A stretch of DNA of 16,697 bases from an uncultured Bacilli bacterium (lineage in GTDB: Bacteria; Bacillota_I; Bacilli_A; RF39; UBA660): contig CALVIQ010000062.1 of NCBI GenBank assembly GCA_944331815.1, positions 1 to 16,697 on the forward strand, read 5' to 3'. The notes below the pieces were generated by a model. That model saw only the letters and a list, made by a program, of their open reading frames with translations, made no database searches and was not told the DNA's origin. Position 1 is the first letter of the stretch, and each line of letters begins with the position of its first letter. Both the position numbers and the translations under genes were made by a program. This document shows, in pieces, positions 6,234-12,603 of this stretch.

Positions 6234-7584
6234 ATGAAATTTTATAATTAACATCATTTTCATATGCTGTTGTGGTTACACTATTATCAAGTAAATTAGT
6301 TTCTATTATTTTTTCAGACACAATATTTTTACTATATATTCCAATATAATATGAATATAAATTTTCTAAATATTTGTCATTACCATAAGAACCATACTGC
6401 CAATTAATTAAATAATTAATAGTTTGACTAAATTGTGAATATTTTTCATACTTTTTTCCAAAAGCAATTGGATCTTCATGAACTTCTTTAACATATTTTA
6501 GCCATCCTGTATCCGAAAAATTATTTACAATATCTTCATACGAACAACCTATTTCATCAGCATATATTGTAATAATTAAATCAATAACACCATAGCCATA
6601 ATTATATGACTGCAAAGCTAACTTTTCATTACCATTATATCTATTTAATACATTTTGATAAAACATGACACCCATTTTTATATTTTGTTTTATATCAATT
6701 GCATTTTCCATTGTTTCATACACAACTTCTTCTTGATTAGTTGAATAGTTAAAAGCCTTTATTTCTTGACCATTTGGAGTTTCTAACTGACTAATACCTA
6801 CAGCAAAGCCATTATAGTAGTCACCACCTGGTATAGTTTCTTTATGATTTAAACTTGATTCATTCATCAATAATGAAACAAATGTATATGGATCTACTCC
6901 AAAATCTTCACAAACTTCAAAACAATACTTTCCGTCATCAGAATTAATAAATTCTGTAATTTTGTTAATTGAATATTGATTTAATTTTGTTCCTATTGGA
7001 ATTGATGAATTATTATTTATTTCAGAATTCATAATTTTAGATGATTGTTCTAATCTATATAATAAATCATAATTTATTTCATCAATAATTACTACAGTTT
7101 TTTCTTCTATTTTATATTGATCTTTATATTGTTCAGTTTCATATTGTTCATTAAAAGGTAATATTGGTTCTTCCACTGCTTCTTCAGAGATAACTACAAA
7201 ATCATTACCAGTATTTGTCTCTTCACCTGTTTTTATTAAAAAAACAGTTACAAAAGTAATTGTAGTCAAAGCCAAAGCAGCAATTCTTTTTTTATTTACT
7301 TTTTGAACATTTTTTATTATAGGAGTATTTTCGTCAATACCTTTAAAAAATTCTGAATATAACTTACTTCTTGAATATTTTTTATAATCTTTCATGACTA
7401 ATTTATAGCCATTAGGATAAACAATTTTTAAATCTTTATTTGTTTTTCGTATAATTGATGGATTGTATGGTAATTGATAAAGCGTATCCTCTATTTTAGA
7501 AAAATTACTTGTTCTTTTTCTTCTTTTACTATCAACCATTTCCATTTTAAATTTATCATTTACATAACTTAAAATTATTTCCAT
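6232..7584 (-). CDS. Membrane-anchored lytic transglycosylase (SLT/lysozyme-like)
   Basis: A 450-aa protein. The first 100 residues are basic with no signal peptide and should be cytoplasmic. One membrane segment lies at about 101-118 (type II orientation), followed by an acidic, low-complexity linker to about 200. The catalytic domain lies at about 215-375: LLMNESSLN with E242 as likely catalytic Glu, VGISQLE at 262-268, and ALQSYNYGYG at 323-332. This set is the SLT/lysozyme-like fold that cleaves the MurNAc-GlcNAc bond. The 75 residues after it are not recognised, nor is the N-terminal domain, which is unusual for this enzyme class. AAGGTGAT precedes the ATG, overlapping the end of trmR. 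It is the last gene of the run that includes MltG, so two putative transglycosylases share one transcript. Confidence 0.8.
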   Translation of the reverse strand: MEIILSYVNDKFKMEMVDSKRRKRTSNFSKIEDTLYQLPYNPSIIRKTNKDLKIVYPNGYKLVMKDYKKYSRSKLYSEFFKGIDENTPIIKNVQKVNKKRIAALALTTITFVTVFLIKTGEETNTGNDFVVISEEAVEEPILPFNEQYETEQYKDQYKIEEKTVVIIDEINYDLLYRLEQSSKIMNSEINNNSSIPIGTKLNQYSINKITEFINSDDGKYCFEVCEDFGVDPYTFVSLLMNESSLNHKETIPGGDYYNGFAVGISQLETPNGQEIKAFNYSTNQEEVVYETMENAIDIKQNIKMGVMFYQNVLNRYNGNEKLALQSYNYGYGVIDLIITIYADEIGCSYEDIVNNFSDTGWLKYVKEVHEDPIAFGKKYEKYSQFSQTINYLINWQYGSYGNDKYLENLYSYYIGIYSKNIVSEKIIETNLLDNSVTTTAYENDVNYKIS

Positions 7585-7588
7585 AAAA

Positions 7589-8158
7589 TCACCTTTTTTT
7601 ACTTATACTAATTCCATCACCAATGTCATAAAATACAGTTTCATAATTTTCATTATTTTTTAAAAAACTAATATAATCTTTTATTTTTTTAGTTAATTGT
7701 CTTAAATTTTTACTTAATTTTTCATCACTATTAACCAATCCATGAAATTTTAAATTATCAGTTACTATAAATTTATTATCTTGTAAATTATTTTCAAATT
7801 TAAGAAAAAATTTCATACTTTGTGCTTTAGCAGCATCAATAAAAATTAAATCAAATTTATCATTTAAATCAACATTAAAGGCATCATCATTTATAACTTT
7901 TATTCTTTGTTCTAAATTAAATTTTTTAACATTTTTTACTGCTTCATTATACCTTTCAATGTCTCTTTCTATTGAAATTATTTTAATATTTTCATCTACT
8001 AATGCCATCTTTATAGCAGAATAGCCAATAGCAGTACCAATTTCTAATATATTACTAATATTATTTTCCTTTATAAAATTTGTTAAAAAATTAATTCCTT
8101 CTTTTTCCATAATCGGAACATTATATTTTCTAGCATATTTTTCAATTTTTTTTAACAA
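7589..8158 (-). CDS. trmR: tRNA 5-hydroxyuridine methyltransferase TrmR-like (YrrM), class I SAM
   Basis: A SAM-dependent O-methyltransferase of 189 aa from the chosen start. The glycine motif LEIGTAIGYSAIKMA, the acidic IERD at the end of strand 2, DLIFIDAAKAQ and VTDNLKFHGLV follow the order of YrrM, the B. subtilis enzyme that makes 5-methoxyuridine at tRNA position 34. The position right after mltG is the same as yrrL-yrrM. I chose TTG at 8158 because AGGA lies five bases upstream and the overlap with mltG is only 7 bp. The alternative is ATG at 8182, which has no visible SD and would add eight residues. Either form lacks about 20 N-terminal residues of the Bacillus protein. The hydroxylating partners (TrhP, yrrN-yrrO in Bacillus) are not next to it. 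Confidence 0.85.
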   Translation of the reverse strand: MLKKIEKYARKYNVPIMEKEGINFLTNFIKENNISNILEIGTAIGYSAIKMALVDENIKIISIERDIERYNEAVKNVKKFNLEQRIKVINDDAFNVDLNDKFDLIFIDAAKAQSMKFFLKFENNLQDNKFIVTDNLKFHGLVNSDEKLSKNLRQLTKKIKDYISFLKNNENYETVFYDIGDGISISKKR

Positions 8159-9204
8159 GCATATCCTAAATATATTAAGCATTTTTGTTGATGTTCAGAA
8201 TATGTTTTTGAATAATATGTTTTATTGGAATTAGAATCGAAAACATTTGCTAAAAAATATAAATAATCATTATCATCAGGATAAATTACTGCCTTAATAC
8301 TAGACTCACCAGGTAATCCACCAGGTCCTACTGGTAAACCATAATATTTGTAAGTATTATACAATGAATCAACAGCTAAATCAGAGTTAGTATAAGTTAA
8401 TTTCCACTTATTTATGGCATATCCAATAGTAGCACAACTTTGTAATAGCATACCTTTATCTAATCGATTTAAAAATACTTTAGCAATTTTTGGTCTGTCT
8501 TCATCTAAAATAGCTTCATGTTCAACAATTGAAGATAGTGTCAATATTTCATGAACTGAATATTCACTATTTTTTATTTCTTCTTTATATTTTGATAAAA
8601 CTTCATCCATTTTATCTAACATTTTATAAGAAATTTCTTCTATACTACTATCTTTAAAGATTTCATATGTTGCAGGGAAAAAATATCCCTCCAAACTATA
8701 TCTTATATTACTATTTTTTATTTCATCAGTTATAAACCAATATTTATCAATAACATTATTAATAAAATCTGTATTTTGCCAATAGTTCAATAACTCCTCA
8801 CTACTATAATTAGTAACTTCACTTATGTAATCAGCTACATCAGTAATATGTTTTCCTTCTGGTATAACAAAACTAATTGTTTCAGCTTTTGTTCCATTTT
8901 CTAATACCTCAATTATTTTTTTCACACCCATATTTGTATTTAAAGTATAAGTACCTTTTTGCAAATTTGTAGGATTAAAAATTTTTATATATATTTTATA
9001 AAAATTAATTGACCTAATTAAATTATTGTCTTTTAAATCATTAGCAATTGACAAATATGTACTATTTTCAGAAACATTAAAACTTATTTCATTACTTTCT
9101 TTAGTTGTTGGACTAATCCCTATGTTATAAGATACACAACAAGTTACGATTATGATTCCTAATATAACTATAGCAAAAATATATATATTAACAAACTTCT
9201 TCAT
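8152..9204 (-). CDS. mltG: Endolytic murein transglycosylase MltG (YceG-like)
   Basis: A 350-aa protein with one N-terminal membrane segment (about 5-27) and a large extracellular part. MltG cuts nascent peptidoglycan strands and so sets glycan chain ends. Visible hallmarks: a LysM-like N-terminal lobe (about 40-105), VIPEGKHITDVADYI, LEGYFFPATYEI (171-182), the catalytic-Glu motif SSIVEHEA with E228, NRL then LLQSCAT, and YNTYKYYGLPVGPGGLPG. The usual LQSDPT reads LQSCAT here, a change in an otherwise conserved strip. It lies between yrzB and trmR as in Bacillus. The ATG has no SD at normal distance; a GGAGG further up is separated from it by a hairpin (see 9205-9235). Confidence 0.93.
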   Translation of the reverse strand: MKKFVNIYIFAIVILGIIIVTCCVSYNIGISPTTKESNEISFNVSENSTYLSIANDLKDNNLIRSINFYKIYIKIFNPTNLQKGTYTLNTNMGVKKIIEVLENGTKAETISFVIPEGKHITDVADYISEVTNYSSEELLNYWQNTDFINNVIDKYWFITDEIKNSNIRYSLEGYFFPATYEIFKDSSIEEISYKMLDKMDEVLSKYKEEIKNSEYSVHEILTLSSIVEHEAILDEDRPKIAKVFLNRLDKGMLLQSCATIGYAINKWKLTYTNSDLAVDSLYNTYKYYGLPVGPGGLPGESSIKAVIYPDDNDYLYFLANVFDSNSNKTYYSKTYSEHQQKCLIYLGYAC

Positions 9205-9235
9205 AATATAAAGCGAGTTTTACTCGCTATCCTCC
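9205..9235 (-). promoter_or_regulatory. Hairpin between a GGAGG and the mltG start codon, holding the yrzB stop in its loop
   Basis: GGAGG (9235-9231) is 26 nt from the mltG ATG. Between them lies AGCGAG-UAAAA-CUCGCU (9228-9212), a 6-bp stem with 5-nt loop whose loop contains the yrzB UAA (9222-9220). When folded, the hairpin leaves nine unpaired nucleotides between GGAGG and ATG, a normal SD spacing. Only five bases are U-rich after the stem, so it is a poor terminator. The role in initiation is inferred. Confidence 0.5.
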
Positions 9236-9510
9236 ATACTAGATTTTACTTCATCTTGTAATTCATTTAATATTGTTTCAATTATTTTCCATTCTTTATC
9301 AGTTTCAATTGGTTGTAAATTTAAATTTTCACTACTAGGAGTATATATTGAAGCATATACTTTAGTATTTCCACTTTCATCTGTTGTATTATCTGTATAA
9401 ACTATATAATTTTTATTTGTTTCATCTGATTCGAATGTAAATAAAACTTCACATTCTATTTCATTTCCATTTTCATCTATAACCTTAAATTTCATTTGTT
9501 CTTCTTTCAT
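9220..9510 (-). CDS. yrzB: DUF1292 family protein (YrzB)
   Basis: A 96-aa acidic protein with the DUF1292 pattern: a strand-rich N-terminus around FKVIDENGNEIECEVLFTFE, then NYIVYTDN, VYASIY and a helical end with EWKIIETILNEL. Function is unknown. Position between ruvX and mltG is the same as yrzB between yrrK and yrrL in B. subtilis. The ATG at 9510 has AAGGAG at good spacing and lies inside the end of ruvX, with a 26-bp overlap. Its last codons supply the GGAGG and its stop codon lies in the hairpin before mltG. Confidence 0.88.
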   Translation of the reverse strand: MKEEQMKFKVIDENGNEIECEVLFTFESDETNKNYIVYTDNTTDESGNTKVYASIYTPSSENLNLQPIETDKEWKIIETILNELQDEVKSSMEDSE

Positions 9511-9913
9511 TATTATTCTCCTTATCTAAATATGTTTGTAATATTATAGTGGCAGCTAAAGAATCTACTTTTTCCTTTCTTTTTTTTCTTGACAAATCAG
9601 CTTTTATCATATAATTATGTGCAGAAACAGTAGATAATCTTTCATCTTGCAATACAACTTTATAATTTAATTTTTCTAACATATCTTTAAACTTTAAAGT
9701 TTCAATTGCACGTGGTCCAAGCGTATTATTCATATTTTTGGGTAAACCTAAAACTAATAAATCAATTTTATATTCAGATATAATATTTTGTAATTCTAAA
9801 ATTAATTTATCAACATCATCATATCGAATTGTTTTTAAAGTGGTAGCAATCATTCCCTTCGAAATTGCCAAACCTAAAGTTTTAGTACCTAAATCCAATC
9901 CTAAGTAATTCAT
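9485..9913 (-). CDS. ruvX: Putative pre-16S rRNA nuclease / Holliday-junction-resolvase-like RuvX (YqgF)
   Basis: A 142-aa protein with the RNase H-like fold of YqgF/RuvX. The first strand GLDLGTKTLGLAIS holds D7, VLGLPKNMNNTLGPRA is the typical glycine/proline loop, QDERLSTVSA holds E91, and KVDSLAATIILQTYLD holds D117. Homologues are linked to 16S rRNA 5' end maturation, and also tested as resolvases. Its ATG overlaps the ireB stop as ATGA and has no SD, so translation is probably coupled to ireB by reinitiation. Confidence 0.93.
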   Translation of the reverse strand: MNYLGLDLGTKTLGLAISKGMIATTLKTIRYDDVDKLILELQNIISEYKIDLLVLGLPKNMNNTLGPRAIETLKFKDMLEKLNYKVVLQDERLSTVSAHNYMIKADLSRKKRKEKVDSLAATIILQTYLDKENNNERRTNEI

Positions 9914-10149
9914 TTTATAAAATTATTAACTAAAACTTCCAAAACTCTTGTTCTATCAAATTTAGTTATTTTATTTTTTGCTTCTTTATGGCTAGATATA
10001 TATCCTGGATCACCACTCATTAAATAACCAATTAATTGATTTTTGGCATTATAACCTCTCTCGTTTAATATTTCAATTACTTCTTTTATTGTTTCTTCTA
10101 TCAAAGCTTCTTCTATTTCATTTGTAGTAAATATTTTAGTTTCTTCCAT
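9910..10149 (-). CDS. ireB: IreB family regulatory phosphoprotein (UPF0297, YrzL)
   Basis: A 79-aa protein that fits UPF0297 over its whole length: ETKIFTTNE at the start, the RGYNAKNQLIGYLMSGDPGYISSH core at about 31-54, and FDRTRVLEVLVNNFI at the end. In Enterococcus faecalis IreB is a substrate of the Ser/Thr kinase IreK and affects cephalosporin resistance; the Thr pair near the N-terminus (TT at 8-9) fits the reported phosphorylation region. AAGGTGGTG precedes the ATG. It is the first gene behind an internal promoter and lies directly after alaS, as in many Firmicutes. Confidence 0.92.
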   Translation of the reverse strand: MEETKIFTTNEIEEALIEETIKEVIEILNERGYNAKNQLIGYLMSGDPGYISSHKEAKNKITKFDRTRVLEVLVNNFIK

Positions 10150-10174
10150 AATAACACCACCTTATTACAAATTA

Positions 10175-10203
10175 ATTGTATCAAATTTTTTATTTTTTTT
10201 CAA
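10175..10203 (-). promoter_or_regulatory. Internal promoter for ireB-ruvX-yrzB-mltG-trmR
   Basis: TTGAAA (10203-10198) and TACAAT (10180-10175) are 17 bp apart, with TGA extending the -10. The -10 ends 25 bp before the ireB ATG and lies just downstream of a weak terminator after alaS. The pair would let the ireB set be made apart from the upstream genes. Confidence 0.6.
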
Positions 10204-10211
10204 TATATTTT

Positions 10212-10233
10212 AAAAGACTATTCTAAAATAGCC
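10212..10233 (-). terminator. Weak terminator of alaS, overlapping its stop codon
   Basis: GGCUAUU (10233-10227) pairs with AAUAGUC (10222-10216), a 7-bp stem with one G-U pair and a 4-nt loop, followed by only four U. The alaS stop codon (10220-10218) is in the 3' arm. Partial termination is likely. Confidence 0.5.
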
Positions 10234-11954
10234 TTTATTCTTCTAACCCCAGCACTGCTAGCTTCTTCTTTTATTATTTTAAATTTACCTAATTCACTAG
10301 TGTTTTTGACATGTGGACCACCACATAATTCTTTAGATATATCACCAATCGAATAAACTGTTACTATATCTGGATATTTTTCTATAAACATACATTCTGC
10401 CCCTGAGTTAATTGCAGCTTCTTTAGACATTTCTTTAACAGTTACATCTATTTTTTCGTTTATCCATTTATTTACTAATTCTTCTACTTTTTGTTTTTCT
10501 TCATCACTTAATTTATGATCACAAGAAAAATCAAATCTCATTCTTTCAGCTGTAATATTACTTCCTTTTTGATGAACATTTTTATCTACAACTTGTTTTA
10601 AAGCGGCATTTAATAAATGCGTTGCAGTATGATATTTTATTTCTTTATCAGAATCACCAGCTAAACCACCTTTAAATTTACCACTTGATGCAGTTCTAGA
10701 TAATTCTTGATGAGCTTTAAATTTTTCTTTAAATCCTTCAATATCTACTTCAATATTTTTTTCTTTAGCTAGTTCTTGCGTTAATTCAATAGGAAATCCA
10801 TATGTATCATATAATTTAAAAGCTAAATCTTTATTTAATACCTTATCTACATTAGTTATTATTTTTTCAAATTCTTTTAATCCTTTTTCCAATGTTTTAT
10901 TGAATTTATTTTTTTCTTTTATTAATTCATCTAAAATAATATCTTTATTTTTTTCTAATTCACTATAATATTTTTTATATTTATCAATTACCATATTAGC
11001 AATTAAAACTTCCCAATTATCAGATTCTATTTCTAATTTTTTAGCATGTCTTATTGCCCTTCTAATTAATCTTCTTAAAATGTATCCCTGATCAGTATTA
11101 GAAGGTTTTATTAAAGCTTCATCACCTAATATGAATACAGATGTTCTTATGTGATCAGCTATAATTCTAATACTTTCTGAATTTTCTTCATAACTATATT
11201 TAGATAATGATTCAATTTTTTTAATTATATCAATCCATACACTTGATAAATAATTATCATTAACACCTTCTAAAATAGCTGTAACTCTTTCATATCCCAT
11301 ACCAGTATCAACATTTTTTTTAGGTAATTCTGTTAAACCATTATTATCTTTATAATATTGCATAAACACATTATTCCATATTTCAACCCATCTATCATCA
11401 TTTGGATCAAAAGTATCTGGCACTTCATCATTACTTCTAAAATAAAATATTTCTGTATCAGGGCCGCATGGCCCAGAATCACCTGCTATCCAAAAATTAT
11501 CTTCTTTGCCCAAATATGCAATTTTAGTAATACCTAAACTTTGCCAAATACTAGCTGATTCAGTATCTTTAGGAATACCATCTTCTCCTATAAATACTGT
11601 AACAGCCAATTTATTAATTGGTATATTTAAAACTTTAGTTAAAAATTCAAAACTATAATTGATACTTTCTTCTTTAAAATAATCCCCTAAAGACCAATTT
11701 CCTAACATTTCAAAAAATGTATGATGTGTTTTATCTCCTATACTATCTAAATCATTAGTTCTTATACATTTTTGATAATCAACTAATCTCGTTCCATAAG
11801 GATGAGGTTGACCCATCAAATAGGGAATTAATGGTTGCATACCAGCAGTATTAAATAATACTGAAGGATCATTTTCTGGAACAACTGGTGCAGATGGTAT
11901 CTGTTTATGTCCTTTACTTACAAAAAAATCAATATATAAATCCTTAAGATTCAT
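10218..11954 (-). CDS. alaS: Alanine--tRNA ligase, compact form without C-Ala domain
   Basis: A 578-aa class II synthetase, against about 870-880 aa for standard bacterial AlaRS. The catalytic domain is complete (FNTAGMQPLIPYL near 34-46, TFFEMLGNWSLGDYF at 79-93, GPCGPDTEIF at 161-170, and GYILRRLIRRAIRHAK at 290-305). The tRNA-recognition helices follow, with LYDTYGFPIELT. The editing domain retains all four expected zinc ligands: HTATH (442-446) and CGGPH (C544, H548). Only about 20 residues link these two parts, where standard AlaRS has a beta-barrel of roughly 100 aa. The protein ends with SSAGVRRIKAILE, where the C-Ala oligomerisation domain would begin. The ending is clean and followed by a hairpin, so this is not a frameshift. 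I chose the ATG at 11954 because AAGGTGAT precedes it; the upstream GTG is part of that site. Confidence 0.95.
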   Translation of the reverse strand: MNLKDLYIDFFVSKGHKQIPSAPVVPENDPSVLFNTAGMQPLIPYLMGQPHPYGTRLVDYQKCIRTNDLDSIGDKTHHTFFEMLGNWSLGDYFKEESINYSFEFLTKVLNIPINKLAVTVFIGEDGIPKDTESASIWQSLGITKIAYLGKEDNFWIAGDSGPCGPDTEIFYFRSNDEVPDTFDPNDDRWVEIWNNVFMQYYKDNNGLTELPKKNVDTGMGYERVTAILEGVNDNYLSSVWIDIIKKIESLSKYSYEENSESIRIIADHIRTSVFILGDEALIKPSNTDQGYILRRLIRRAIRHAKKLEIESDNWEVLIANMVIDKYKKYYSELEKNKDIILDELIKEKNKFNKTLEKGLKEFEKIITNVDKVLNKDLAFKLYDTYGFPIELTQELAKEKNIEVDIEGFKEKFKAHQELSRTASSGKFKGGLAGDSDKEIKYHTATHLLNAALKQVVDKNVHQKGSNITAERMRFDFSCDHKLSDEEKQKVEELVNKWINEKIDVTVKEMSKEAAINSGAECMFIEKYPDIVTVYSIGDISKELCGGPHVKNTSELGKFKIIKEEASSAGVRRIKAILE

Positions 11955-12603
11955 TTTTATCACCTTCTATAATTTTAATAAATTTACATACTACTTCATC
12001 TATTGTTAGATTAGTAGAATCAATATAAAATTGATCATCTGTTCTTGTTAAAGAACCTACTTCTTTATGAGAATCATTATAATCTCTTGATTTTATATTT
12101 TCATATATTTCTTCATAACTCATATCAATATTTTTTTCTTGATATTCTTTATATCTTCTTTTAACTCGTTCTTCTAAAGTAGCATCTAAATAAAATTTAT
12201 AATCTGCGTTAGGAAAAACTACTGTTGTAATATCCCTACCTTCCATCACGACATTATTAGAGTTGCCTAATCTTCTTTGTAAATCAACCATATTTTTTCT
12301 TACTTCAACAATACTTGATATTGGTGATACAATCTCAGTTACCTCTTTACTTCTTATTTCTTTAGTAACATCTTCACCATCTAAATAAACATTATTATTT
12401 AAATCAAATTTAATATCTATGTTACCTGATAATTTAATTATTTGACTTTTATCTTCTACATTTAAATTATTTTTTAGTGCTTTTAAAGCCACACAACGAT
12501 ATGTTGCTCCAGTATCAATATTAACTAAATTTAATTTTTTAGATAAAATACTTGCAATAGTTCCTTTACCACTTCCTGCAGGTCCATCAATAGCTACAAT
12601 CAT
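11944..12603 (-). CDS. cmk: Cytidylate kinase (CMP/dCMP kinase)
   Basis: A 219-aa P-loop kinase that phosphorylates CMP and dCMP. Walker A is GPAGSGKGT (7-15), followed by IDTGATYRCVALKAL, the inserted CMP-binding domain (about 55-100, with YLDGEDVT), then EGRDITTVVFPNADYKFYLDA and the Arg-rich lid (RVKRRYKEYQ). Length is usual for the family. AGGAGG lies six bases before the ATG. It overlaps the yhcG stop by 4 bp (ATGA) and the start of alaS by 11 bp, so these genes are translated from one message. Confidence 0.96.
   Translation of the reverse strand: MIVAIDGPAGSGKGTIASILSKKLNLVNIDTGATYRCVALKALKNNLNVEDKSQIIKLSGNIDIKFDLNNNVYLDGEDVTKEIRSKEVTEIVSPISSIVEVRKNMVDLQRRLGNSNNVVMEGRDITTVVFPNADYKFYLDATLEERVKRRYKEYQEKNIDMSYEEIYENIKSRDYNDSHKEVGSLTRTDDQFYIDSTNLTIDEVVCKFIKIIEGDKNES

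Noticed and set aside
9212..9228. The yrzB-mltG hairpin as an intrinsic terminator
   Set aside because: The stem is only 6 bp and is followed by UUAUAUUAU rather than a U-run, and mltG starts seven bases later.
10150..10217. Broken-off C-Ala domain of alaS downstream of its stop codon
   Set aside because: The stretch is only 68 bp, A/T-rich with a hairpin and a promoter, and no frame continues the protein, so the short AlaRS is not explained by a frameshift here.
11952..11963. GTG start for alaS three codons upstream of the ATG
   Set aside because: The GTG is part of the AAGGTGAT ribosome binding site of the downstream ATG. The same reasoning rejects the GTG before the ttcA-like gene (6191) and the TTG before yhcG (13610).
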